NCBI GenBank assembly: GCA_000435835.1
Contig: FR883402.1
Span: forward strand, 72,386 to 136,385
DNA: 64,000 nt
Reading direction: 5' to 3'
DNA from: Clostridium sp. CAG:221
GTDB lineage: Bacteria; Bacillota; Clostridia; Clostridiales; Clostridiaceae
Under the pieces are notes generated by a model that worked only from the letters and a program-made list of their open reading frames with translations, was not told the origin of the DNA and did not search any database. The translations under genes and the position numbers were made by a program. Positions within the stretch are counted from its first letter, which is position 1. Every line of letters begins with the position of its first letter. This document shows positions 34,455 through 43,217 of the stretch, piece by piece.

Positions 34455-36812
34455 ATGAAAGAAAGAACTCTAAGGATTTTAGAATTTAATAAAATTAAAG
34501 ATAAAGTTGAAAAATATGCAATTACCTCAAGCGGAAAAGAAATGGTACATTCTCTAGAACCTTTTAAATCAACTTATGAGGTTGAAAAGAAACTTGAAGA
34601 AACAAATGAGGCATTGGAATTATTAATTACTAAAGGTGCACCTCCTTTTGAAGGCTTATATGATACAAGAGAGGCCCTTGAAAGAGCAGCAAAGGGAGGA
34701 ATCCTTACACCTGAGCAATTATTAAAGATTGGTGGTATGCTTAGAGCTTCACGTAGATTTAAAGAATACATGAATAGGAAAGAAGATGAAGTTGCATATA
34801 AGAATCTAGAAGATTTAGCTTATATACTAACTCCTGTAAAATCTCTTGAAAATGATATTGAAACGGCAATAATATCTGAGGAAGAGATAAGTGATAAGGC
34901 AAGTGCAATACTTTATAATATAAGACGAAGCTTAAAAGAAAAAAATTCTTCTGTTAGAGAAAAGATAAATTCCATTGTAAGATCTAATTCTAAGTATTTG
35001 CAAGATGCAATTTATACTATGAGAGGCGAAAGGTATGTGCTTCCAGTTAAGGCTGAATATAAAGGTGCTGTGCCAGGACTTGTACATGATCAAAGTTCCA
35101 CAGGGGCAACTTTGTTTATAGAGCCTATGAGTCTTGTTAATTTAAACAATGAAATAAAAGAGTTAATGCTAAAAGAAAAAGCAGAGATTGAAAGAATATT
35201 AACAGTACTATCAGCAAAGGTTACAGAACATATAAATGAATGCTTAAATAATTCAAAAATACTAACAGAGTTAGATTTTATTTTTGCAAAAGGTAAATAT
35301 GCTTCTGCCATAAATGCATTAAAGCCCAATGTGTCAAAGGATAGAAGTTTTGAAATATTTGGTGCTAAGCATCCGTTAATCAATCCTAAGGAAGTAGTGC
35401 CATCTGATGTTTATCTAGGTAAAGATTTTACAACATTAATGATTACAGGTCCAAATACAGGTGGTAAGACAGTAACCCTTAAGACTGTAGGGCTTCTGCA
35501 TTTAATGGCTTTAAGTGGGCTTTTAATTCCTGCAAAAGATGGATCTACCATAGGATTTTTTAAAGAAATATATGCAGATATTGGTGATGAACAAAGTATA
35601 GAGCAATCACTATCAACTTTTTCATCTCATATGACTAATATAGTATCAATCTTAGAAAAAGCAGATAGAGATTCTCTTATAATTATTGATGAGTTAGGTT
35701 CAGGAACAGATCCTGCTGAAGGGGCTGCTTTAGCAATTTCAATTATTGAAGAATTAAAAAGCAGAGATGCAAGAGTTATGGTTACAACTCATTATAGTGA
35801 ATTAAAAGGATATGCACTAAATACTGAAGGTGTTGAAAATGCATCAGTAGAATTTGATGTTGAAACATTAAGACCAACTTATAGATTACTTATAGGTATA
35901 CCTGGTAAGTCTAATGCTTTTGAAATATCAAGAAGATTAGGATTAAATGATAATGTAATATCTAAAGCAAAGGAATATATGTCAAAGGATAATCTACAAT
36001 TTGAAGACCTTATAAGAGACTTACAAGAAAAAAGTATCATTGCTAATAACAATGCAAGAGAAGCAAGGATGTTAAAGGAACAGGCTGAAAAGTTAAAGTT
36101 AGAATATGATCAAAAACTTGCTAAAATAAATAAAGTAAGAGAAAAAGCTTACGAAGAAGCTAGGCAAGAAGCTAAAAATATTATAAGTAATGCTAAGGAT
36201 GAAGCCGATGAAATTGTGAAGGCTATGCGTGAACTAGAAAGAATGGGTATAGCTGAAGGTGGAAGAAATAGACTTGAAGAGGAAAGAAAGAAGCTTAAGG
36301 ATAGTCTTGAAGCAAAAGAAGCTGCTCTGAGAGCTGCTAGAGAAGAAAAGGGAGAAGCAATAACAAAGGTTACACTAGGTATGGAAGCAATGTTACCATC
36401 TTTAAATCAAAGGGTGGTTATTATATCTATGCCTGATAATAAGGGTGAAGTTCAAGTTGAAGCAGGTATCATGAAAATAAATGTTAAGCTTAAAGACTTA
36501 AGAAAAGTAGATGCTGCACCTGTTAAAAAAGAAAAGAAAAAGCGAGAACTTAAACTTAATACTAAATCTATTGAAAGTAGAATTGATTTAAGAGGTATGG
36601 ATTCAGAAGAAGCTTGTTATAGAACAGATAAATATTTAGATGAAGCATATCTGTGCAATTTAGGTGAAGTTACTGTAGTACATGGAAAAGGTACTGGAAT
36701 TTTAAGAAAAGCAATTAATGATATGTTGAAAAGACATCCACATGTTAAATCATATAGACTTGGTGTATATGGAGAAGGTGGAGATGGCGTTACAATTGTT
36801 GAATTAAAATAA
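34455..36812 (+). CDS. mutS2: Endonuclease/ribosome-rescue ATPase MutS2
   Basis: The ATG at 34455 has GGGAG six bases upstream; the adjacent GTG at 34452 is less well spaced. The 785-residue protein has core/clamp domains (about 1-310), the MutS ATPase domain with Walker A TGPNTGGKT (331-339) and 'SLIIIDELGSGTDPAEGAALA', a coiled-coil connector with KOW-like segment (about 515-660), and a C-terminal SMR domain with 'IDLRGMDSEEA', 'VVHGKGTGILRKAI' and GEGGDGVT. There is no mismatch-recognition domain. MutS2 has been linked to suppression of recombination and, in Bacillus, to splitting collided ribosomes. Confidence 0.96.
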   Translation: MKERTLRILEFNKIKDKVEKYAITSSGKEMVHSLEPFKSTYEVEKKLEETNEALELLITKGAPPFEGLYDTREALERAAKGGILTPEQLLKIGGMLRASRRFKEYMNRKEDEVAYKNLEDLAYILTPVKSLENDIETAIISEEEISDKASAILYNIRRSLKEKNSSVREKINSIVRSNSKYLQDAIYTMRGERYVLPVKAEYKGAVPGLVHDQSSTGATLFIEPMSLVNLNNEIKELMLKEKAEIERILTVLSAKVTEHINECLNNSKILTELDFIFAKGKYASAINALKPNVSKDRSFEIFGAKHPLINPKEVVPSDVYLGKDFTTLMITGPNTGGKTVTLKTVGLLHLMALSGLLIPAKDGSTIGFFKEIYADIGDEQSIEQSLSTFSSHMTNIVSILEKADRDSLIIIDELGSGTDPAEGAALAISIIEELKSRDARVMVTTHYSELKGYALNTEGVENASVEFDVETLRPTYRLLIGIPGKSNAFEISRRLGLNDNVISKAKEYMSKDNLQFEDLIRDLQEKSIIANNNAREARMLKEQAEKLKLEYDQKLAKINKVREKAYEEARQEAKNIISNAKDEADEIVKAMRELERMGIAEGGRNRLEEERKKLKDSLEAKEAALRAAREEKGEAITKVTLGMEAMLPSLNQRVVIISMPDNKGEVQVEAGIMKINVKLKDLRKVDAAPVKKEKKKRELKLNTKSIESRIDLRGMDSEEACYRTDKYLDEAYLCNLGEVTVVHGKGTGILRKAINDMLKRHPHVKSYRLGVYGEGGDGVTIVELK

Positions 36813-36821
36813 TATAAATTA

Positions 36822-36850
36822 TTTAAAAGACCTTTCTACTATGCTATAAT
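36822..36850 (+). promoter_or_regulatory. Candidate promoter of the DUF523 gene
   Basis: TTTAAA (36822-36827, four of six consensus bases) and a perfect TATAAT (36845-36850) are 17 bases apart. The -10 box sits in the loop of the hairpin described in the next entry. The start of transcription would fall near 36857, inside the right arm. Confidence 0.55.
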
Positions 36851-36871
36851 TATGCATAGTAGGGAGGTCTT
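36827..36871 (+). promoter_or_regulatory. Hairpin covering the ribosome binding site of the DUF523 gene
   Basis: An 18-bp stem (36827-36844 with 36854-36871, two G-T pairs, nine-base loop) contains AGGGAGGT, the binding site for the ATG at 36876, in its right arm. No T run follows, so it is not a standard terminator. In mutS2 read-through RNA the site would be buried. Confidence 0.7.
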
Positions 36872-36875
36872 AACT

Positions 36876-37337
36876 ATGTATTTGATAAGTGCATGTTTAT
36901 GTGGAGTTAATTGTAAATATAATGGTGCAAATAATTATAATGAAAAATGCAATGAACTATTTATAAGTGGAAAAGCAGTACTAATATGTCCAGAACAATT
37001 AGGGGGACTTACTACACCGAGAATTCCAAGTGAGCTTCAGGCAAATGCAAAAGATGTTATAGAAGGTAATGGTAAAGTTATTACTAATGAAGGACTGGAT
37101 GTTACTAGGGAATTTATTAAAGGGGCAAAGGAAGTGGTGGAAATTGCAAAAAAACTTCATATTTCAGCAGCTATATTAAAAGAAGGAAGCCCATCTTGTG
37201 GAGTTAATTTTGTATATGATGGTAGTTTTAATGGAAATAAAGTTAAAGGAAAAGGAATTACTACTGAAATGTTAAATGAAATAGGAATTAAGACACTAAG
37301 CGAAAAAGATTTGGAGGTAAATAGTGTAAATGTTTGA
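36876..37337 (+). CDS. DUF523 family protein
   Basis: The 153-residue product matches DUF523: 'MYLISACLCGVNCKYNGANNYNE' with two Cys, 'LICPEQLGGLTTPRIPSE' with Cys, and 'AILKEGSPSCGVNFVYDGSFNG' with the SPSCG motif. The conserved cysteines suggest a metal or cluster site. The family is widespread and its function is unknown to me. The start at 36876 is fixed by AGGGAGGT seven bases upstream; an ATG at 36852 lies inside the hairpin. The stop overlaps the next gene by eight bases. Confidence 0.88.
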   Translation: MYLISACLCGVNCKYNGANNYNEKCNELFISGKAVLICPEQLGGLTTPRIPSELQANAKDVIEGNGKVITNEGLDVTREFIKGAKEVVEIAKKLHISAAILKEGSPSCGVNFVYDGSFNGNKVKGKGITTEMLNEIGIKTLSEKDLEVNSVNV

Positions 37338-38358
37338 TTTTTTTAAAAGAAAGAAGAAAAAAGAAAATGTTAAAATAGATGCTGAATTAGAAGCAAAAGA
37401 TATTTCTGAAGCAGAGAAATTAAGTGAAAATAGTGAAAAATATAATTATGACTTTACGGTAGAAAATACAGATTTTTATGGAAGTAATTCTGAAGATGTA
37501 GAACCTAAGACATCTATTGAAGTGAAGGAAAAAAGCTATACAGAAGAAGAAATTCATAAAATAATTGTACAGCAAATTTTAAGAGTAATAGATAGTGGCA
37601 GAGACTTTAATTCTATGCAGATGGCAGCAGAAGAAGCTGGTAAAGTTATTGGAAAAGAATATATTACGCTGGTTAGCACATATATAAAAGATAAAGTATC
37701 AAAACCTACATATATGAAAGGAAAATTCGATGAATTAGGTCAATGGCCAATAGCAGTTGAAAATTCAGTATTATCTATTTTATATAGCTTTAAAGAAGAT
37801 GGAGTAGATGAGTTACTAAAAATTGTTGATAATGGAGGTAACTCTTGTTTAAAAGCAATAAATTTATTATGTAAACTTGCAGCTAAGGGAATTGAAAGAG
37901 AAAAAATAGTTGATTCACTAATTTATATAATAAAATCATTTAATGAAGAAGATAAGTATAAAGTATTAGGATATTTTTCACAGATTAAAGGCTATGGAAA
38001 AATAGAAAGGCTATATGAATTATATTATAAGAAATTTATTTTAGAAGGTAAATTAGATGCTGCTTATGATATAATATTAAACTTAATTAATATTAGAGGA
38101 AGATATACAAGAGAACAACTAATATTTATAAAGGCATTAGCACTTTTTGATAGTGAATTAGATATGGAAATGATTTTAAAGGGTGAAAGTGGAACAGTAA
38201 GCTTTGCAAATATTGAAGAACAACTAAGAATTAAAGCAGCTATAAGCTTCTATTCACTAAACAAAATGGATAATGAGATTAATGACAGATTATATTACTT
38301 AAAAAATAATTCTTTAGATTCTGAGTTAAGAGCTTTCTTAAGTGAAACATTAGAATAA
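37330..38358 (+). CDS. Unrecognised protein with basic N-terminus and helical repeats
   Basis: The 342-residue protein starts with a strongly amphipathic, basic segment MFDFFKRKKKKE, like the membrane-targeting tips of FtsY or PDZ-like cytoplasmic proteins. An acidic linker (about 20-70) and a helical part follow, which read like HEAT/TPR-type alpha repeats ('ENSVLSILYSFKEDGVDELLKIV', 'CLKAINLLCKLAAKGIEREKIVDSLIYII'). No catalytic motif. The ATG overlaps the DUF523 gene, so the two are likely translated together. No named family recognised. Confidence 0.72.
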   Translation: MFDFFKRKKKKENVKIDAELEAKDISEAEKLSENSEKYNYDFTVENTDFYGSNSEDVEPKTSIEVKEKSYTEEEIHKIIVQQILRVIDSGRDFNSMQMAAEEAGKVIGKEYITLVSTYIKDKVSKPTYMKGKFDELGQWPIAVENSVLSILYSFKEDGVDELLKIVDNGGNSCLKAINLLCKLAAKGIEREKIVDSLIYIIKSFNEEDKYKVLGYFSQIKGYGKIERLYELYYKKFILEGKLDAAYDIILNLINIRGRYTREQLIFIKALALFDSELDMEMILKGESGTVSFANIEEQLRIKAAISFYSLNKMDNEINDRLYYLKNNSLDSELRAFLSETLE

Positions 38359-38378
38359 AATGATAAAAGATTAAATAG

Positions 38379-38408
38379 AGGATTAAGTGAATTAAATCAC
38401 TTAATCCT
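38379..38408. terminator. Hairpin between the converging 37330 gene and glmS
   Basis: A 12-bp perfect stem (AGGATTAAGTGA, 38379-38390, with 38397-38408). T tails are weak on both sides, so termination is likely but not certain. Confidence 0.65.
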
Positions 38409-38416
38409 TAATTGTT

Positions 38417-40240
38417 TTATTCAACAGTAACTGATTTAGCTAAATTTCTTGGTTTATCAACATCGCAGTCTTTAAGTTTTGCAATATAGTAAGCTAAAAG
38501 TTGAAGTGGTATCACACTTAAAAGAGGAGTTAGTAAATCAATAGTCTTTGGAATAAAGATAACATCATCTGTTATGCTCTTGGCAGATTTATCACCATCA
38601 TTGACAATAGCAAGAATATTTCCACCTCTAGTGGTTACTTCTTTCACATTACTAAGCATCTTATCCTTTAATCTCTCTTGAGTTAATAAGGTAATAACAG
38701 AAGTACCTTTTTCAATTAATGCAATTGGTCCGTGTTTAAGTTCACCACCAGCATATGCTTCAGAATGTATATAAGATATTTCTTTAAGCTTTAATGAACC
38801 TTCAAGAGCTACAGCAAAATCTAATCCACGGCCTAGGAAAAATAAATCTTTTTGATTAAAATGATAAGATGCATATTTTTTAATATTATCTTTATTTTTT
38901 AATAATTCATCAATCTTGTTTGGGATAGCAATAAGATCTTGTTTAATGGACTCAATTTCAACAGGATCTAATGTTCCTTTCACTTCTGCAAAGTGTAATG
39001 CTAATATATAAAAGGCTGTTAGCTGAGTTGTATAAGCTTTAGTAGAGGCTACAGCTATTTCAGGTCCAGCTAAAGTGTAAAATACATCATCAGCCTCTCT
39101 AGCTATAGAAGAACCTACTACATTAGTAATAGCAAGTACTTTAGCACCTTGTTTTTTAGCTGCTCTAAGAACAGCTAAAGTATCTGCAGTTTCACCAGAT
39201 TGAGATACCACAATCACTAAAGTTTTATCTGTAATCATAGGATCTCTATATCTAAATTCTGATGCAATATCTGTTTCAACAGGTATATTTGCAAGTTTTT
39301 CTATGGCATGTTTACCTACAAGTCCAGCGTGATATGCTGTTCCACAGGCAACAATATATATTTTATCAAAGTTATCTAATTCATTCTTTGTAAATTTAAT
39401 GTTATCAAAAGAAATTTCTTTATTTAAAGCAATTTTACCAGCCAAAGTGTCTCTTACAGCTTTTGGTTGTTCATGAATTTCTTTTAGCATAAAATCTTCA
39501 TAACCACATTTTTCTGCTGCATTTACATCCCATGTTACATGAAATATTTCTTTCTTGATGATTTCTTTATTTCTTGTTCTTATATCTATTCCATCTTTTG
39601 ATAATGTTACAAACTCATTGTCATTTAGTAAATAAACATCTTTAGTATGGCTTAAAACTGCTGGAATATCAGAAGCAATAAAGTATTCATTTCGTCCAAT
39701 ACCTATAATTAAAGGACTATCTTTCTTAACAGCTATAAGTTTGTCAGGTTCGTTATTACTGATAACTCCAATGGCAAAGCTTCCTTCAAGCTTTTCTGTA
39801 GCGTTAATAACTGCTTCTAATAAATCACCATTATAATAATAATCAATTAAATTTGGAATAACCTCAGTATCAGTTTCAGAATAAAAGTTATATCCTTTTG
39901 AAATTAACCATTCCTTAAGCTTTAAATAGTTTTCAATAATACCGTTGTGAACTACGCTAAGAGTGATATTTTCATTAGAGTGAGGATGAGCATTTACATC
40001 AGAAGGTTCACCATGAGTAGCCCATCTTGTATGTCCAATGCCAATAGTCCCTTCAATAGGATTAGTTTTTAAGCTTTCTTCTAAATTTATTAAGCGGCCT
40101 TTAAATTTTCGAACTTCAATTTTATCATTTAAGATTGCCACGCCAGCAGAGTCGTAACCTCTATATTCTAATTTTTTTAGTCCTTCTACTAGTATATTAG
40201 ACGCTTGTTTATAACCTATATAGCCAACAATTCCACACAT
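38417..40240 (-). CDS. glmS: Glutamine-fructose-6-phosphate aminotransferase
   Basis: GlmS makes glucosamine-6-phosphate from fructose-6-phosphate and glutamine, the first step to UDP-GlcNAc for the cell wall. The start is ATG 40240, so that the nucleophile Cys directly follows Met (MCGIVGYIG); an upstream extension to 40321 is not coding. The 607 residues include the class II amidotransferase domain ('GIGHTRWATHGEPSDVNAHPH') and two SIS domains ('VSQSGETADTLAVLRAAK', 'GRGLDFAVALEGSLKLKEISYIHSEAY'), ending 'DKPRNLAKSVTVE'. GAAAGGAAG precedes the ATG. Expression is controlled by the glmS ribozyme about 130 bases upstream. Confidence 0.97.
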   Translation of the reverse strand: MCGIVGYIGYKQASNILVEGLKKLEYRGYDSAGVAILNDKIEVRKFKGRLINLEESLKTNPIEGTIGIGHTRWATHGEPSDVNAHPHSNENITLSVVHNGIIENYLKLKEWLISKGYNFYSETDTEVIPNLIDYYYNGDLLEAVINATEKLEGSFAIGVISNNEPDKLIAVKKDSPLIIGIGRNEYFIASDIPAVLSHTKDVYLLNDNEFVTLSKDGIDIRTRNKEIIKKEIFHVTWDVNAAEKCGYEDFMLKEIHEQPKAVRDTLAGKIALNKEISFDNIKFTKNELDNFDKIYIVACGTAYHAGLVGKHAIEKLANIPVETDIASEFRYRDPMITDKTLVIVVSQSGETADTLAVLRAAKKQGAKVLAITNVVGSSIAREADDVFYTLAGPEIAVASTKAYTTQLTAFYILALHFAEVKGTLDPVEIESIKQDLIAIPNKIDELLKNKDNIKKYASYHFNQKDLFFLGRGLDFAVALEGSLKLKEISYIHSEAYAGGELKHGPIALIEKGTSVITLLTQERLKDKMLSNVKEVTTRGGNILAIVNDGDKSAKSITDDVIFIPKTIDLLTPLLSVIPLQLLAYYIAKLKDCDVDKPRNLAKSVTVE

Positions 40241-40370
40241 ATTATTCTTCCTTTCAAAAATATATTTTAACTTTGGGAAAATAACCAGTGATAATTTGTA
40301 TACAATATCTTTAGATTGCACATAATTAAATTTGTCCTACAAATTACTTTGTAGTTTTGTTAATTATTAA

Positions 40371-40630
40371 CGCTAGTGCTATTTACGTGAGATATCCGCC
40401 GAAAAAATTCGATAAATCTCATCCTCGTCAACTTAGTTAATGATGAATGATGAGTGATAAATTATGAATTAAGGATGAAATTCTTACAGAATTTCTATAA
40501 TTTAATTCTTCTAAATTCCCTTAAAGAATTTGTACATTAATAAATTAAATTTTATAAACTCCTATAAGGAGTTTTTACATTAATTCATCATTCATAATTC
40601 TTAATTCATCATTAACTAAGTTCAGGCGCT
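40371..40630 (-). ncRNA. glmS ribozyme (GlcN6P-activated self-cleaving riboswitch)
   Basis: On the minus strand the conserved parts are AAGCGCCTGAACTTAG (cleavage predicted between A at 40630 and G at 40629), then after a long insert AAGTTGACGAGG, TTTATCGAATTTTTTCGGCGGAT (the P2-P2.1 pseudoknot region), ATCTCACG and a terminal TAGCACTAGCG element. This is the standard glmS ribozyme core in the standard place, about 130 bases before glmS. GlcN6P would trigger cleavage and mRNA decay. The P1 arm is unusually long (see the repeat entry). Confidence 0.94.
40431..40622. repeat. Long palindromic insert forming the glmS ribozyme P1 arm
   Basis: The arms 40431-40472 and about 40578-40622 are inverted copies: the first 17 bases (TTAGTTAATGATGAAT core) match exactly and the rest, built of ATGAAT/GATGA units, matches imperfectly. 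Between them lie two further hairpins, GAAATTCT/AGAATTTC (40477-40495) and AAACTCCT/AGGAGTTT (40556-40574). About 190 bases are thus inserted in the P1 loop of the ribozyme. It has no coding capacity and resembles a small palindromic mobile repeat (MITE-like). Confidence 0.65.
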
Positions 40631-40771
40631 TTTTGTATTTTCCCGAATAATTAATATTCTCTCCTTTATTTCCAAATATTGTATACTAGATTATTTTAAC
40701 ATTCTTTTAAAAATAAATCTATATTATTAATATAAGTATATAAATAATGTATTGATACAAGATAGTATAAC

Positions 40772-40804
40772 ATAGCCTAAAATATCGATAATATTTTAGG
40801 CTAT
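40772..40804 (-). terminator. Hairpin after the SpeA-type gene
   Basis: A 14-bp perfect stem ATAGCCTAAAATAT (40772-40785) with 40791-40804. It follows the decarboxylase stop on the minus strand, but a T run is lacking, so it may act as an mRNA 3' end stabiliser or weak terminator. The stretch from here to the glmS ribozyme (40631-40771) shows no gene. Confidence 0.55.
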
Positions 40805-40812
40805 CTATATTT

Positions 40813-42276
40813 TCAAATATTTAAAATTTTAATTTTTTCTACAGTAGGATCTTCAGTACCTTGAACATATAAATTTGCTCTCTTTAAATCTTGAACATAA
40901 TTTATTATGTCAGAGGTAATGATTTCCCCTGGACAAAGTAGCGGAATTCCAGGAGGATATGCAAGTAAGAATTCGCCAGAAATTCTCCCAAGGCTTTCGG
41001 TAAGTAGCACAGATTTTTTATCAGCATAAAAAGCTTCACGAGGGTTAACGGTTTTGGCAGGGATAGGCGGAATATCTAAGAAATCAGGAATAGGATCATT
41101 TATGCCAAAGTATTCCTTTGATATTTCTTTTAAAGCTGTAAGTAGTCTATCCATACCTTCTTTTGTATCACCAAATGAACCAACTGCAAGCACATTATAA
41201 AAATCAGATAGCTCCATTTGAATGGCATATTTTTCAGAGAGTATCATATCTAACTGAAATCCTGTAATTCCTAAATCTCTACAAGAAATAGTTATTTTAG
41301 TAGGATCAAAGGCAAAAGAGCCTGGTTTTCCAAGGATTTCTTTACCAAAGCAATAGAATCCAGGTATTTTATTAATTTCATTTCTAACATAATTAGCCAA
41401 TTCAATAGCTTTATTTAATAAAACTTCACCATGAAGTGCAATTTGTCTACGTGCACAATCTAAAGATGCCATTAGTATATAACTAGGAGACGTTGTCTGT
41501 AAAAGATTAAGATTTCTTTGCACCCTATTAGGAGTTACAAATTTACTTTTTACATGTATTAATGATGCTTGAGTAAGGGAACCAATAATCTTATGAGTGC
41601 TTTGTGAACAAATGTCAGCACCAGCTTCTAAGGCTGATATAGGCAATTCTTTTGAAAATGCCAAGTGAGGGCCATGGGCTTCATCAACAATTAATGGAAT
41701 ATTGTATCCATGAACTATTTCAACAATTTTTTTTATGTCTGTGGCCACGCCATAATATGTTGGATTAATTAAAAGCACTGCTTTAGCATCAGGATTTTCT
41801 TTTAAGGTTTTTTCCACAGTCTCTGGTGATACACCGTGAGCTATTCCTAATTTTTTATCTAATTCAGGTTGCATAAATATTGGAATAGCACCACTTAAGA
41901 TTATTCCAGCAGTAACTGATTTATGGACATTTCTTGGAACTATTATTTTATCACCATCAGATACTACTGACATAATCATGGCTTGTATTGCACCAGAGGT
42001 TCCATGAATTGAAAAGAAGGAAGCATCAGCGCCATAGGCATCAGCTGCTAACATTTGGGCTTTTTTTATTGGTCCTGTTGGGTGATGAAGACTATCCACT
42101 AGTTTGAAGACTGTTACGTCAATTTTAAAAGGATTTTCTCCAATGAAATTCTTGAATTCTTCATCAATGCCAACACCTTTCTTATGTCCAGGTACGTGAA
42201 AAGGTAATGTATCTCTATTTACATACTCCATTAATGCATCAAATAAAGGAGTTTCATTTTGATCAAATTTATACAA
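40813..42276 (-). CDS. speA: Orn/Lys/Arg decarboxylase family protein, SpeA-like
   Basis: A PLP enzyme of fold-type I resembling Bacillus SpeA (arginine decarboxylase, 490 residues). Visible features are 'PFHVPGHKKGVGIDEEFKNFIGEN', 'FFSIHGTSGAIQAMIMSV', 'KIIVPRNVHKSVTAGIILSGAIP', 'PLIVDEAHGPHLAFS' (PLP-binding Asp) and the Schiff-base Lys in 'SQSTHKIIGSLTQASLIH'. The C-terminal domain has 'LLCPGEIIT'. I start at TTG 42276, eight bases after AAGAAGG; GTG 42285 abuts that site. It would supply agmatine for polyamine synthesis, but lysine or ornithine specificity cannot be excluded. It stands alone, upstream of glmS on the same strand. Confidence 0.85.
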   Translation of the reverse strand: MYKFDQNETPLFDALMEYVNRDTLPFHVPGHKKGVGIDEEFKNFIGENPFKIDVTVFKLVDSLHHPTGPIKKAQMLAADAYGADASFFSIHGTSGAIQAMIMSVVSDGDKIIVPRNVHKSVTAGIILSGAIPIFMQPELDKKLGIAHGVSPETVEKTLKENPDAKAVLLINPTYYGVATDIKKIVEIVHGYNIPLIVDEAHGPHLAFSKELPISALEAGADICSQSTHKIIGSLTQASLIHVKSKFVTPNRVQRNLNLLQTTSPSYILMASLDCARRQIALHGEVLLNKAIELANYVRNEINKIPGFYCFGKEILGKPGSFAFDPTKITISCRDLGITGFQLDMILSEKYAIQMELSDFYNVLAVGSFGDTKEGMDRLLTALKEISKEYFGINDPIPDFLDIPPIPAKTVNPREAFYADKKSVLLTESLGRISGEFLLAYPPGIPLLCPGEIITSDIINYVQDLKRANLYVQGTEDPTVEKIKILNI

Positions 42277-42474
42277 AAAGTACACCTTCTTTCAAGTAAG
42301 TTGATAAATGATTCTTTAAATAAAAATATAAAGGTTTTATAAAGATAGTATATGCAGAATTGTAGCTTTACTACATGTTATTTTAATCAAATGCTGGTAT
42401 AAAAAATATCAATGAATAAAAATAATTAAAATTGAGAATAATTACATAAGAAAGTAATTAAGGAGGTATATATC

Positions 42475-43068
42475 GTGTCAATAATCCAATTAAATGAACG
42501 AGATTGCAGTATTGCTAAAAGTGCTAAGAAATGCCGCAGAAGAGGTAAAATACCTGGAGTACTATATGGAAAGAATATTAATAACTTTATGTTTGAAATT
42601 GGAGAAATGGATTTAGTTGACGAAGTTACAGCTAATGGTCAATTTGGGGTTATGAATGTTAACTATAATGGTAAGGAACATAAAGCATTAATAAAAGAGA
42701 TGCAGAGAGATCCTGTAACAAATAAAATTATCCACTTAGACTTAGAAGAAGTATCTGCTGGTGAAAAAGTTGTATCTACAGTACCAATTCATTATATTGG
42801 TGAAGAATACATAAATAAAAAAGGAATTGTTCTACAAAAAGAAAAGGATTGTGTTAAAGTTGAAGGAAATGTGGATTCTTTACCTAAATATTTAAACATT
42901 AATATTGGTACTGGTACAGTAGGCGATGTTTATAAATTTGGAGATTTGGAAGTTGGTTCCGAAATTTCAATCGTGGATGATTTAAATTCGGTAATTGCGT
43001 CAGTGATTTATGAAAGAAAGAGAGTTGCTGATGATATGGAAATGGCAGCTGAAGACAATGAAAGTTAA
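42475..43068 (+). CDS. ctc: Ribosomal protein bL25, Ctc type
   Basis: The 197-residue protein binds 5S rRNA. The N-terminal bL25 domain is 'CSIAKSAKKCRRRGKIPGVLYGKNINNFMFEI', 'HKALIKEMQRDPVTNKIIHLDLEEV', followed by the TL5/CTC C-terminal beta domain. It ends in an acidic tail (DDMEMAAEDNES). GTG start with AAGGAGGT seven bases upstream. In Bacillus ctc is a stress gene under SigB; nothing here shows its control. It is monocistronic. Confidence 0.95.
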   Translation: MSIIQLNERDCSIAKSAKKCRRRGKIPGVLYGKNINNFMFEIGEMDLVDEVTANGQFGVMNVNYNGKEHKALIKEMQRDPVTNKIIHLDLEEVSAGEKVVSTVPIHYIGEEYINKKGIVLQKEKDCVKVEGNVDSLPKYLNINIGTGTVGDVYKFGDLEVGSEISIVDDLNSVIASVIYERKRVADDMEMAAEDNES

Positions 43069-43118
43069 AATATGTTTTTAAAATATAAATTTTACATAAT
43101 AATATATTGATTTTTATT

Positions 43119-43153
43119 AAGCTACAAGTGATAATATACATGTAGCTTTTTTT
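43119..43153 (+). terminator. Terminator after ctc
   Basis: Stem AAGCTACA/TGTAGCTT (43119-43126 with 43141-43148) and TTTTTTTATA. Confidence 0.8.
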
Positions 43154-43217
43154 ATATGCTTAAAAATATTGTATTATTTAAAGTATAAGTTTACAACTTA
43201 ATTTAGGAGGTATGAGT

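Noticed and set aside
40431..40622. The palindromic insert as a full insertion sequence
   Set aside because: It is far too short for a transposase and contains no ORF; at most it is a non-autonomous repeat.
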